From positions 15,322,244 to 15,386,243 of the forward strand of contig OY744609.1 in the NCBI GenBank assembly GCA_963556255.1: DNA of 64,000 nucleotides, written 5' to 3'. The position numbers and the translations under genes are program-made. Below the pieces are notes generated by a model, which saw only the letters and a list, made by a program, of their open reading frames with translations, was not told where the DNA came from and did no database searches. This document shows positions 45,372 through 56,345 of the stretch, one piece after another. The first letter of the stretch is position 1; every line of letters starts with the position of its first letter. The DNA is from Allolobophora icterica (Eukaryota; Annelida; Clitellata; Crassiclitellata; Lumbricidae).

Positions 45372-45889
45372 CTACTGCGGACCAGCGCTTTCAACACCAG
45401 CGTATACACTGTACATTAGCCTACATATAAGCTTATTGCATGTTATATTAAAATGTAGATTTCATATTAAGTTATTGCCACTGTTTATTACAACTGTAGG
45501 CCCTACTTTTGTTGCTGTTTCATCTTTAAAACAATTTAGTATGTATGAACAATGTGTCGTGTTCTCGTTTCATGTATGTTTTACAATTTACACTGTATGC
45601 AATTTAAAATTTAATTTGAGTACCGTGGTACCATAAAAGTTGTGATTCCGGAAAGACCTATCATTTCGCGGCTCGGCAACCAATAACTCGTTCCTCCCAA
45701 GATATGTAAGTTTTGCCAATAATAAAAAAAGTATAGCGCAGTAAGTTTCGTGGATGTAACAATAATGTTATGATGGCTTTCCTGGCGACTCCTAGTGTCG
45801 GTTTTTACACTTACTCAGTAGCAACCGAACATTAGCAAGCTGAACTTATTGTTCCCTACGCGCGGACAGCCATACGGCAGCGCCGTGCC
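45372..45889. other. right flank of the array, hAT remnant
   Basis: ACTGCGGACCAGCGC continues the hAT left end (GATGCTGCGGACCGG) that closes the last unit. The matching right end (TTTGAGAACCACTG type) was not found. No gene is supported. Confidence 0.45.
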
Positions 45890-46075
45890 TTCTCTATGGC
45901 TGCCCCCATGACCTGGAATGGGCTTCCTACCAAGCTCCTCCAAATATCGATTGGTCATTTCACCCTGTTTCTTACTGTCCTCAAAACTGCATTGCTCGAC
46001 GGTGGTTGGGCTGGGAGTGCTCCTGAGTAGGCAGTCTTGAAGGGACGCTATATAAAACTGCTTTAATAATTAGCA
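45890..46075 (+). mobile_element. LINE 3' end (family A), degenerate
   Basis: MAAPMTWNGLPTKLL is a decayed RT tail. It is followed by GGAGTGCTCCTGAGTAG...AAGGGACGCTATATAAAA, a damaged stem-loop. Confidence 0.65.
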
Positions 46076-47099
46076 AACGTATTAGGTTCATCATCCGCGC
46101 CTCAGATTCGCATTTCTGTGTGACTTCACGCGCGTTTAAAATGTTCGTAATAAATAAATAAATAATAATAAATAATCATCTGCTTCCGTGTACATATTAC
46201 GAGATGGACATTGACTGGCTTAGCGGTTGTTGGTAGTCGTTGGAGACAAATACTGGTACTAGGTGTCACCAGGATGCGTTAAGTGCGTCTAACAAAGACC
46301 ATATAGCATTCGTCCATTCGGTCCACAGTCGATGCCCCGGGAGTGCTTTGAACCTTTATGCACTTCGCCGACTTATGCAAACAACAGAAGTTCACATGTA
46401 TTGTGTAAAATTGGCTAAATATACTGGTTTTTAATATAGAGATGGAGCCAACATATTATTATGCCTTCAGTAACCATTTTGCGAAATCTGACTTCGATTG
46501 ATACCGAATTCCAATGCAATTGACTATCCTTATTTCCCTCTCATTTTCACCTCTATTCACTCAGCAAGCATCAAAGTCTTACAGCCTCGCACAGCCATTT
46601 AACGGTTTCACAACTTAAACGACGGTCGAGCAAGCTACAGGAACAGTGTGAATGACAAACATTAAACGAAATGTTTATGATATGGTTTGCACTCTCCGGA
46701 ATATCGACCGCTAACAATGTTACTTCACCTGCTCATACGAACCACAGCGCATCGACAGACCACTGCAAGGCAGGAGTCGTTTGCTGTCCTCGGGCGACCA
46801 GATTGTTCTAAGCCTCCTATGCAATTAAGCGCCATTGATATACACCGAGCAATGCATTACGGACCTGTAGTCGGCTATGCACATAACCGAATTATGCACA
46901 TAATATGCGATATGCATATACCCAAAGTTGTCTTCCATTGAAATATAGTATATTAAAACGGGACCGGCCAGCTTCTATGCACATAAACGAATTATGCACT
47001 TATCCGTTATGCACTTTAGTGGCGTCGACTGTATTGATATCTATTATACTATATTGACCTTTACGGTTCTTGATAATGACCGGCTCAGGCTCTTGCTTG
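46076..47099. other. no gene recognised
   Basis: Contains ATGCACATAA repeats around 46865-47010 but no supported exon. Confidence 0.45.
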
Positions 47100-47205
47100 T
47101 GGAGTATTTAGGTCTCTACACAGTAAACTACTGCGGGTTAAGGATCAAACCCTCTTAGCACGTGATAGGGCGGGCGCTCAACCAGTTCGTCTCTCGGTGC
47201 CCTTA
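47100..47205 (-). mobile_element. tRNA-derived SINE, degenerate
   Basis: Minus strand: an A-box-like AACTGGTTGAGCGCC, then a B-box-like GGGTTTGATCC, then TACTGTGTAGAGACCT, which matches the body of the SINEs at 61346 and 62870. Confidence 0.55.
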
Positions 47206-47509
47206 GTTCGGGCTAGCTTACGAGACAAACAAAACTATAATCGCCTGTTTACGATGTCAGGAATGTCAGGGATGTCAGGATGTCATGTAGAAAATGTCTT
47301 CATACACCACCGGTAACCGATGTTTCTCGCGAATTTGTGACGGGTACAGAGTTACGAGCGCTTGAGATCTTTTGTTCTACGAAACAAGAGCCTATAAATC
47401 CACAGATTGACAAATGAAATGCAATTCGTTGAAGCTATACACATTGAGAGTTAGTGAAGGACCTCTTCAATGACACGGTGGATCAAAGCATCGGATGACG
47501 TCTTTGCCG

Positions 47510-48165
47510 ATTGGTATATATTCCGCCGCTTCTTCGTTTGTTCTTTAGTTCGTCTGCTGGTTGCTTCGTGCGTTCTTTTGTTCGTTGCGTCGTTCTTTCA
47601 ATCCTTCGTTTCTTGGTTAGTTCTTTCTTTCGTTTGTTCCATCGTTCATTCGTTCCTTACTTTCTTCGTTTCATCATTTGTTCCTTCGTTCGTTCCTTGG
47701 TCCGTTAGTTCCTTCGTTCCTTATTTCTTCGTTTGTTCCATCATGCATTCGTTTCTTACTTTCTTCGTTTCATCATTTGTTCCTTCGTTCGTTCCTTAGT
47801 CCGTTCGTTCCTCATTTCTTCGTTTGTTCCATCGTTCATTCGTTCCTTACTTTCTTTGTTTCATCATTTGTTCCTTCGTTCGTTCCTTGGTCCGTTCGTT
47901 CCTCATTTCTTCGTTTGTTCCATCGTTCATTCGTTCCTTACTTTCTTTGTTTCATCATTTGTTCCTTTGTTCGTTCCGTGGTCCGTTCGTTCCTCATTTC
48001 TTCGTCTGTTCCATCATTCATTCGTACCTTACTTTCTTCGTTTCATCATTTGTTCCTTCGTTCGTGCTTTCGTTCGTTCGTTCATTCGTTCGTTTATTTA
48101 TTCATCCGTTCACATCTTTTATACAGCGCCTCTTTGATACATCTACAGAACTTTCCTGGTTGATT
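47510..48165 (+). repeat. GTTC-rich minisatellite (about 91-bp higher-order unit) next to a LINE tail
   Basis: (TTCGTTCC/CATTCGTTCC)n with a repeating block TTGTTCCATCGTTCATTCG near 47635, 47728, 47826, 47918 and 48009. The array ends at TTATACAGCGCCTCTTTGATAC (48117-48138), a reverse-oriented family A stem. It thus occupies the place of the LINE's 3' tandem tail. Long FVSSFVPSF frames are satellite translation. Confidence 0.85.
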
Positions 48166-48352
48166 GACCTGACAATGACTTGGTTTGGTAAGCAATCCGT
48201 CGATGCCTTGTGCATTATACAAATGTGCTACAGAAGTTGCTAATTAGTAATAATGATTATTATTTCTTTGTAGCACCTGCTCCATCTCTTGAATTACTCC
48301 ATACGTTCTTTAGCTCTTTCTGACCGAAGCAAGTGCTTTCCCGCCAGTCTCC

Positions 48353-48762
48353 ATGGATTCGGGCAACGGAAAGTATCGTTGGGGCTCCGACTCAGCGTCG
48401 GCCAACCCACTCCCCGGCAGTCGACCCGTTTACGCCCTCGTTGTCGACGGGAACCCTCTGAGGTCTGCGTACGACAACGGGAGTACATGCAGCAGCCGCG
48501 GAAGCGAAAACTACCCGGGCGATGAGGCCAATGGTCTGGAGATGGACCTGGAGGATCGTGACCTGGAGGAGGTGGCCACAAATGCCTGTATGCGAGAGGT
48601 ACAGATGAACATGTCGATCTTGTACTCGGAGTTGACGGGAGAGACGAGGGAGATAAGTCACACCCTCGGAAAGTTGGACGTCAAGAGGAAGCTCAGGTCC
48701 TGCTTCTCGCTCGATAAACTAAAGGAGATTGTTCCGATCATCGAGTGGGCGCCCAAGTACAG
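48353..48762 (+). CDS. first coding exon of an SLC26-type anion transporter
   Basis: SLC26 proteins are multi-pass membrane anion exchangers or channels with a C-terminal STAS domain. The exon starts MDSGNGKYRWGSD and holds a hydrophilic cytosolic N-terminus with SRPVYAL (the family's short RPVY motif). It ends KLKEIVPIIEWAPKYR, which matches the conserved lead-in to membrane segment 1 (PI..WLP.Y). The reading frame breaks at AAGTACAG/GTGAGA, a good donor at 48763. No membrane exon is found downstream in the window, which means a long intron, an exon I missed, or an orphan exon. Paralogue is not assigned. Confidence 0.72.
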
Positions 48763-49037
48763 GTGAGAATAAGATCATCCGGAATGAATTGGTGAATGGA
48801 CGGGTGAATGCACGACTTAGTAGATGAATGAATGGGGGCTAGATGGATGGTTGAATGGATTGTTGAATTGACGGATGAATAAGTGGATGAATGATTGAAT
48901 GGATGGATGGATATAATGCTTAATATTTGTAGACAAATAAATGTTCATACAGTTAAATACACATTATAGAACAGTTCGCGACACAGTATACGTTCAAAGA
49001 CATGGAAGCGCTGACTCATGTCAAGCGCTTCACCTTG

Positions 49038-49335
49038 TCACCTTGTGCTGTCAACTCTTGGAGCTCTAGCGATCGTCATGATAAACATTCTCCATTGTTT
49101 CCTATTCATAGTCAGGTCCCTTAGTTCTTCCAGGTTCATGCCAGTTACATCGTGAATCTCATCCATCCTTTTCTTCCTTGGGCGACCCCGTCCTTTCTTC
49201 CCCTCACCACAAGCCATCATCATTTCCTTTTCTAACCCATCAGATCGCATAACATGACCAAAGAATCCTAGCTTCAATCTTGTCGCCTTTTGTTTTAACG
49301 ACTCTTCATTCTCGACACCATGTCAAGCGCTTACA
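49038..49335 (-). mobile_element. RTE-like LINE C-terminal fragment
   Basis: The minus strand encodes MKLGFFGHVMRSDGLEKEMM, GRGRPRKKRMDEIHDVTGMN and LTMNRKQWRMFI. These are the canonical C-terminal motifs of RTE/endonuclease-RT elements. Confidence 0.8.
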
Positions 49336-49349
49336 TAAGTATATAGGCC

Positions 49350-49990
49350 TACATGGTGAGTCATAAAAAACGTGTCCCTGCATATTTTGCTATAACTTCC
49401 TCAGATATAAGTTCATGTCAAAGAAATTTTAAACAAAGGTAGAGGAGTTATTAGAGACCATTAAGAAACTTAAAGTTTAAGTTCAAATTGACATCCTTGG
49501 GTATCCACGCATGCGCAAAGACGCATACACCGCTGCTTGACTGACTTCAATGAAATCGCTGATTCAATTCGTCCCATTCCTCCAAAACTCGGTTACGCAA
49601 CTCGTTGACATCTTGTATTCGATATCTGTACACCTTTTCTTGCACGACACGCCATATTTTATACTCTACCGGTATCAGGTATATTATAGGTGGCCACAAA
49701 ATGGGCGGAATGAAATCAGGTGTTTCAGTTTGCAGTAACTCAAAAGTCTCATTGTCAACCGTTCCGGCCGTTAGCGGGCGGCCTCTACCTGGTCGACGAT
49801 AAAAAAAACCCAGTTTTATCGATCTTTGAAAGTAGAACATTAAATCTACCATGAATCAACCCTTTATCTGAAAATTCCTTTAAAAAACGTTTCGCACCGT
49901 CAGAACCACTTTTGACTTTTTTGACTAACTGTGTCCTATAGGTAACACCTGATTTCATTCCGCCCATTTTGTGGCATGTATTCACAAGTG
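49350..49990 (-). mobile_element. deletion-derivative mariner-like element
   Basis: Reverse reading gives an N-terminal HTH part (AKRFLKEFSDKGLIHGRFNV, then RRPGRGRPLTAGT) joined directly to a C-terminal mariner block (DFIPPILWPP, VEYKIWRVVQEKVYRYRIQD). The catalytic D,D region between them is gone. The left end, GAGTCATAAAAAACGTGTCC (49354), resembles a mariner terminal repeat. A 33-bp inverted copy of CACAAAATGGGCGGAATGAA occurs at both 49690 and 49948, in opposite orientation. Confidence 0.7.
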
Positions 49991-50554
49991 TGTTTTTCAG
50001 AAAACTGACGTCAGTCCAGAATTACAATGGGAAGAAAATAGTGTTCATGTAAAAACAACTAGAGTCCTTGGACTTAAGTGGTTCTTGCATGAATCGTGAA
50101 CCAAAAACACACAAGGCATACATTTTTTACATTTCATTTTAATACTAATTTTAGCTTTATAGCAGCAGCTATTATGAATAATTTGTTACTGTTGAACAAA
50201 TTTGCAATTATTCATTGAATACTATCTATTCACGGCGAAAAAATGAAGTTTACATGAGAAATTGCAGCACGCAGCAAAACTTAAACCATTACAATGTGGC
50301 GCCACCTACCTGTAAAATCAATATTTTGTACATGTTATAGAGACATAACACATCCGTGTGAAAGCCATATTTCTTTTTGATATTTTCATAAATAAAATAC
50401 TTGTAGACTTTCAAAGTATGTTTTGTGAATATCTCAAAATGTTAAATATCGACTCTAGTGGTTCTTCCGATGAAGGCTTCACATACATAATTACATACAT
50501 ACAAGCAAACATATTTACATACGTACGTACGTACATGTGTAAGAACAGACTTCA

Positions 50555-50660
50555 TGTACCACAGTATCACTGACCGCCTTGGTGGCGCTCGAACCCGTAC
50601 TCTCCGTGCTACGGGCCGAGCACTCTATCCATTCCGCTACCGTGTCTTGAACAAAAGTAC
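50555..50660 (-). mobile_element. tRNA-derived SINE
   Basis: Minus strand ACACGGTAGCGGAATGGATA is A-box-like, and GGGTTCGAGCGCC is B-box-like, spaced as in a tRNA gene. It is followed by CAAGGCGGTCAGTGATACTG. No cloverleaf acceptor stem closes, so it is not a functional tRNA. Confidence 0.7.
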
Positions 50661-50879
50661 ATTGACAACTTCTTACAAAAAATTTCGTATTTTTCGGCAT
50701 GGTGATCTATTCGGTAGTGCGCTGTGTCTCTAATCCACCGATTACTAGTCAGAGCCTGCTGAGCCGACTCCATGCAACGACCAAGGACAAGTTCTGCCTC
50801 CGATTCAGATTTACTGAACTTGCGGCGGAAATAATCAGTACAACCAATAACTGAACGCATGTATGCACGTGTGTAGGCC

Positions 50880-51175
50880 TATGTATGCGCTGATATTTTT
50901 ATAGCGCTTTTCTTAACTTTATCGGGGCGCTAATAACGATTAATCCTATAAATCGATTAATTAATAAATAAACGAATAATAAATAAGTGAATAAATAAAC
51001 AAATGTAGTAAATCCAGCACATAGTTTTAACTATCATTCATTCATTCATTCATTCATTCATTCATTCATTCATTCATTCATTCATTCATTCATTCATTCA
51101 TTCTAAGGATTTGATATAGCGCCTCTTCAAGATACCTGATACCTACTCAGAGGCGCTCATATACAGACGCTCATA
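50880..51175 (-). mobile_element. LINE 3' ends (family A), two copies, one with (ATTC)n tail
   Basis: ATTTTTATAGCGCTTTTC...GGGGCGC (50893-50930) is a short decayed stem. (ATTC)n at 51037-51102 precedes GATATAGCGCCTCTTCAAG...CTCAGAGGCGCTC, a clean reverse-oriented stem-loop. Confidence 0.75.
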
Positions 51176-51229
51176 TACAAACTATCGTCATCATCATCGT
51201 CATCATCATTAGTTCCTGACACCGGTCAT

Positions 51230-51806
51230 TTGGCGGCGATGGGTACGAATAAATGATCTCCCGTGTCCTCGGTCATTTTTCAAGTCCAATGCCCTCTAGT
51301 GTTAGTCCTAGTGATGTTATGTCCTCATTTATATTATCTATCCAGCGTAGTTTTTTGTCTGCCTTTGTGTCTTTTCCCTTCGAATCTTGCATGTAGTGCA
51401 CTGTGTGGGAATCTGTCAACTGGCATTCTCTCTACATGTCCAAACCATCGGAGTCTTCGTTGAACGACTTTGTCTAGCAGAGTTGTCTTGATGCCTAATG
51501 ATTGTCTTATGTCATCGTTTCTTATTTTCTGCTGTCTCCAAATCCCTGCGATCTTCGGCAGCCAATCATTTCTACTGTAGGAATTCTTCTGTCATCTTGT
51601 TTTCGCATTGTCCAACATTCCGACCTATATATGAAAATCGATTGTATCATCGTCTTGTATATTTTTGTCTTGGTTTTCGTTGTTAATTCTCTGCTTCTCC
51701 GTATCCTGTTCATTATTCCAAATGCATATAAAGCGCGTCCAATTCTCCTTTGTATATCTTTTTCGTTGCTGCCATCTGCGTTTAACCTATACCGGGTCCT
51801 ACCCAT
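51230..51806 (-). mobile_element. endonuclease-RT LINE C-terminal fragment
   Basis: Minus strand NEKDIQRRIGRALYAFGIMN, RSRELTTKTKTKIYKTMIQS, IYRSECWTMRKQDDRRI, then a second frame with DRFPHSALHARFEGKRHKG and LRWIDNINEDI-like residues. These are typical of the thumb and tail of RTE-like elements. Related tails lie at 55020-55100 and 55330-55540. Confidence 0.75.
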
Positions 51807-51809
51807 ACC

Positions 51810-52600
51810 ATTTACCTATACTATTGTACCTATACTATTATACCTATACTACTGTACTATACCATTGTACTATTTACCTATACCATTGCAGTCTTCAACA
51901 CCACGGGCAAGTAGGTATCCTAAAAAAGCGCTAAATAAAAAATACCCTTTCAAATAACCTTTCTTCACTTAGCCTGGGGTAAAAGTGGGGCATACGTGTT
52001 TTGTTCAGGCTGTCAAACGCAAACACGCCCCGGAAGCCACAACAACATCGCCATCGTATAGCTACACGCAGACGACACTTGTTGGACAGAGTGCGACAGA
52101 GTATACGCGAAATTAATGCCCGCGAGCTTAAACCGCCATTTTCACGTCCATCTTCACCCCCACCACCGACCAACCCATCTCGACCCGCGCTCTCTCTCTC
52201 TTCCAGGCGTCGATGGCAGAGTGAGCAGCCGAGCAACAGCTGCATTACACGTTCCGGTAATTCAACTCAATCCAGCAGCAGCAGTAGCACTTTGTTCCCC
52301 TAATTCAACACAACCTGTATGAAGACTGCATTAGCGGCGCTGACCAAGAGCAGCATTCAGACGTACGGCTGGAGTAAGACCGATTGTGCGTTGCATCCAC
52401 CCACTACTTATAGGAAGTACTGAGAACAGACTCCGCTACGTGCCTGCGTTTCACCGACGACGAAGGACCGAAAAAAGCTCGAACTGAGTGGAATTTCATT
52501 CACTTTCGGACTGAATAGTCTTCTTCGTCTTCTTCCTGTCAGATTTTGTGGCTGTCACTTGGTGTACGGCTGTTTACAGTACACCTTCGATTCGCAAGTT
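51810..52600. other. no recognised gene; GC-richer stretch
   Basis: Contains ACCTATAC repeats (51785-51890) and an unrecognised Ser/Arg/Pro-rich ORF at 52001-52303. The latter could be a 5' UTR exon, but no splice site or homology supports it. Confidence 0.3.
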
Positions 52601-52604
52601 ACCA

Positions 52605-52745
52605 GATACATACATACATACATACATACATAGTCATACATACATACATACATACATACATACATACATACATACATACATACATACATACATACATACA
52701 TACATACATACATACATACATACATACATACATACATACAAACAT
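52605..52745. repeat. (ACAT)n microsatellite
   Basis: More than thirty tetranucleotide units with one TAGTC interruption. IHTYIHTY and VCMYVCMY frames are translations of it. Confidence 0.97.
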
Positions 52746-53084
52746 GCATACATATACATGCATATAAACATGCATATATGGAAAAACATACATAGATACA
52801 TATTAACTGTTCCGTCGATTCGTACGTTCAGTTCATTGCGGTACGAAATTCTTGCGACAACTGTAAGAATTCATCGAAGAAGGCAATCGAAAGTATCGAC
52901 TTAGAATTCATTAAACGTAGGAATAATACACGACTTCGAACATTGAAACCGCATTTACATGACCCGGAAGTGAAGAACCGGAGGTGAGTGATGACCCGGT
53001 AAGTTGCTATTCATCCTAAAGGACGCTATATAAATAGCCGGACACTTACGTAGATACATGCAACCATAATAATAATAATGACAA

Positions 53085-53275
53085 TTTATATGGCGCCGTA
53101 AAATGACCGTGACCTTTGACATTAGCTTCTCAGCGTCTCTTTGCCTCTTTCCCGCAGACGCTTGAAGGCCATTCTGTTCGATCGTCGTTTCATTGTTTTA
53201 GGTCGGAAGCGCCTCTGATGAATCTCTCTTGTAGTGGCGCTATATAAATTTTCAATTACCATTACCAAACATACA
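53085..53275 (+). mobile_element. LINE 3' end (family A) with (ATTACC)-type tail
   Basis: GGAAGCGCCTCTGATGAA...TAGTGGCGCTATATAAATT, then CAATTACCATTACC. The upstream RT tail is decayed. An ACATAC microsatellite follows. Confidence 0.75.
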
Positions 53276-53349
53276 TACATGCAATGTCATACATATACAT
53301 ACATGCATCATATACATACATTGCATACATACATACTTGCATCTTCTTC

Positions 53350-53640
53350 TCGCTCATTGCGCTCTGTAAATCGGTTTCATCATTGTTCCCTGCAGGGCTA
53401 AAACTGCCTTGGCCCAGAAACGGGCGTTTGCTGTCGTGGGTCCCACGATCTGGAATGACCTTCCCTCTCTGCTCAGGGCCAAGCTAATGACTGGCGTTTC
53501 CTCATCGGTCTCGCGTTCCCTAAAGGCATTTCTGTTTCCCCGGGGCTTCTGTGCTGAGAGCGCCTCTGAATAGTTATTCTGCGACTGCGAGAGGCGCTTT
53601 ATGAATTTATAGATACTACACAATACAATATATACATATA
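53350..53640 (+). mobile_element. LINE 3' end (family A) with ACAAT tail
   Basis: RAFAVVGPTIWNDLPSLLRA is the RT C-terminus. GAGCGCCTCTGAATAG...CGAGAGGCGCTTTATGAATT is the stem-loop, then ACACAATACAATATA. It is close to the copy at 745-1060. Confidence 0.82.
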
Positions 53641-54109
53641 TTTATTCATTCATTCTGAAAATTTAAATATACATACATATATACGTATACATACACACAT
53701 ACATATACTTACATACATATAGGCCTATACATACATATATATATACGTGTACAGTATGCATGCATATGTACATACATACATACATACATTCACGCATTCA
53801 CTGATGCGATACATACATATTTGCATGCCTACATTTATTTGATGTATGGCCTACTTCCTGTTGAAGAACGTGAAAAGTTAGTAACTGTGTAAATCGTTTG
53901 ACAGAGGATTTGGAATTGTTATTGTTGTCATCATTAATCAAGAAGCTGGATTTCAGCTTGACAAGCCGATCATATAGCAATGGATCGTGCACTAATTACA
54001 ATTGCTATTATTAGCACTGCAATTATTTCTGCGCGCTCTTGGATATCGCAGGTATTACAGCCATTGTCTTCTGAATTAGCCATTATTCATTTAGGTGATT
54101 AGTAAAGGT
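53641..54109. other. microsatellite and no recognised gene
   Basis: ACATATAC repeats to about 53800, then unremarkable sequence. Confidence 0.5.
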
Positions 54110-54425
54110 TTTGCTTTAAAATGCCATAAAAACGACAGCTCTGCTTTTGGATTCCTTTAAAGCAAATACCTCGGTTTCGTCTTTGTAAAAGGCAAACAAT
54201 ATGTCTCTGGATTCAATTAAGCAAATGAGAATGTTTTGTTTCCTTAAAAAAACAAATGCTTTTCACATTCCCTAAAATCAAATGCTGCCTTTCTGGATTA
54301 CATTAAGGAAAAGCTTTTGTTTGTTGCCTAACAAACAAATGCTTTACATTCTGCTTTCCATGAAAGCAAATGCTTTTATTTCAAATTTCCTAGAAGCAAT
54401 TACCTTGAAATACAAGAATTGACGA
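54110..54425 (+). repeat. diverged 45-bp tandem repeat (AAGCAAATGCTTTT core)
   Basis: About seven units carry AAGCAAAT(G/A)C, CTTT and GGATT(A/C)AATTAA, with strong drift. Several units contain self-complementary AAGCAAATGCTTT. Confidence 0.6.
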
Positions 54426-54599
54426 GAAATAATCGTTACTGGTGGTGAATTTCGTGCCTATATCTAATTAGTTATCCGTCCTTCTCTGTCAGGTCTTTAT
54501 GTCCTTTGCTTGATGCCATATTCTTATAGGTTGTCGTCCGTAGTAGTTCTTCGCATGCCAAGAGGATTGGTTTATCGCATCAGGTCCTGACCTGTCTGA

Positions 54600-55540
54600 G
54601 GTCTTGGTATATGCTCTGGCTATTAGCCTTACGCTTTCGTCCGCTGCTCTTTTCTGCATGCTGGCGCTTTAGCTACATGTAAGTACACCCTCTGCGAATG
54701 ACAGTGCAATCCAAGAACAAGTCAGTTCTCCAAATAGCAGCATTACCAATTCGTCAGCATAGCAAAGGGAATTGTTTCGTCATCTTAATTAACATAATCA
54801 TACAAATCCGCTGTTCACAATTACCATACTTATTGTCTTAATAACTATCAGAAATGGGCTTATTGAGTTATTTTATTAAATGTTATGTCGCAGTTTTACC
54901 AGACAATAGGCCTTATAAAGAGCCGTTTGTTTGAGACACATTTAGTATGCTTGTAGTAATTATGAACCTTCATCCTGCATGCATTAGTTTCTGCTGTATA
55001 CAGTCAGAATAAATGATTTCCGTTGTCCTCTGTCATTTGTCAAGTCTATGCCCCCCTTCCCCCTTAGTGTTAGTCCAAGTGCTGTTATGTCCTCATTCAT
55101 ATTGAGGTCGTGGTATATGCTCTGGCTATTAGTCTTACGCTTTCGTCCGCTGCTCTTTCCTGCATGCTAGCACTTTAGCTAAATACACCCTCTGCGAATG
55201 ACAGAGCACTCCAAGAACAAGTCAGTTCTCCAAATAGCAGCATTACCAATTCGTCAGCATAGCAAAAGGAATTGTTTCGTAGCAATTATGAACCTCCATC
55301 CTGCATTAGTTTCTGCTGTATACAGTCAGAATAAATGATCTCCATTGTCCTCTGTCATTTGTCAAGTCTATTGCTCCCCTTAGTGTTAGTCCAAGTGATG
55401 TCGTGTCCTCGTTTGTATTATCTATCCAGCGTTGTCTTGGACTGCCTATGTGTCTTTTCCTTAGAATCTTGCATGTGGTGCACTGTGTGGGAATCGGTCA
55501 ACTGGCATTCTCTCTACATGTCCAAACTTAAACATGTCTT
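54600..55540. repeat. tandem segmental duplication with a copy-specific deletion, ending in a LINE tail
   Basis: Block A (54600-54780) recurs at 55106-55283 (TATGCTCTGGCTATTAG..., CAGCATTACCAATTCGTCAG). Block B (54955-55107) recurs at 55280-55423 (CATCCTGCAT, GTATACAGTCAGAATAAATG). The 174 bases between A and B in copy 1 are missing in copy 2. Block B includes the minus-strand 3' part of the LINE seen at 51230. Confidence 0.85.
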
Positions 55541-55799
55541 AGAATAGTTTCCTTTATTCTATTCTTTATTTATTAATACTTTATGCTGTTTGACTTGTGT
55601 TAGATTGTTAATACGCCATCTGTTGTACAAAGTCATGACTCGTGCTTTGACCTGCTACATTTATTAGATTCCGTATGCGTCGTAACCATGTTTAGTAATC
55701 TGTGAGATCTCTTCTTTCGGTTCTCTGCCTCAGGCAGATTCGAACGTCCAACGTCGTCACTCCTCCCGGTGCTGTGCCTCCGCCTCGAGTCTGCTGTAT

Positions 55800-56055
55800 T
55801 CATCCTCTATCATCCATTCTATTCTATTCTATTTAAGGATTTATAAAGCGCCTCTCGCAGTACAACCTAATCAGAAGCGCTCCCAGTGCGAATAGCTCCG
55901 TGAGAAAAGTCTTAAGACAGCGAGACGTAGCAGAAATGCCCCCAGTTAGGATCTGAAAATGAGTCATGGAAGGAAGGTCATTCCAGAGGGACGGGCCAGC
56001 AGATGCGTAGGCACGGTGTTGAGCCATAGATGTCTGGGTCCGAGAGACCAAGAGA
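55800..56055 (-). mobile_element. LINE 3' end (family A) with (TTCTA)n tail
   Basis: (ATTCT)n at 55817-55835, then TTATAAAGCGCCTCTCGCAG...CAGAAGCGCTCCC, then minus-strand RT tail QHRAYASAGPSLWNDLPSMT. Confidence 0.82.
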
Positions 56056-56345
56056 TCATGTCGGTCCAGTCCAACATCACCTGTCTTGGTCTTCCCCTTG
56101 TCCTCTTCCCTCCATTCTTCCCTCTATGACAGCTCTTAGTAGGGAGTCCCCTCTCAACGTGTGTCCTATCCACTTCCTTTGTCTTTCTCTTATTGTGTGT
56201 ATAAAGGATCTTTCTTCTCCGAGCCTTCTCATCACTTCTTCATTTATTATGTGTTCTCTCCAGCTGATATTCTTCCTTCTTCTCCAAATCCATATTTTCA
56301 AACGTCTCCAGTCTCTTGACATCTTCCTTCCTCATGGTCCACGTC
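56056..56345 (-). mobile_element. endonuclease-RT LINE C-terminal fragment
   Basis: Minus strand ISWREHIINEEVMRRLGEER, RERQRKWIGHTLRGDSLLRA and EGRMEGRGQGEDQDR are near-consensus RTE-type C-terminal motifs. Two LINE families abut here at about 56050. Confidence 0.8.

Noticed and set aside
47470..48243. Overlapping 100-160-residue Phe/Ser/Val-rich ORFs that look like membrane proteins
   Set aside because: All frames are open because the GTTC-type repeat has few stops. There is no start context or conserved domain.
50555..50660. Functional tRNA gene on the minus strand
   Set aside because: A and B boxes are present, but the acceptor and anticodon stems do not close. Related sequences with the same body occur elsewhere, so it is a SINE.
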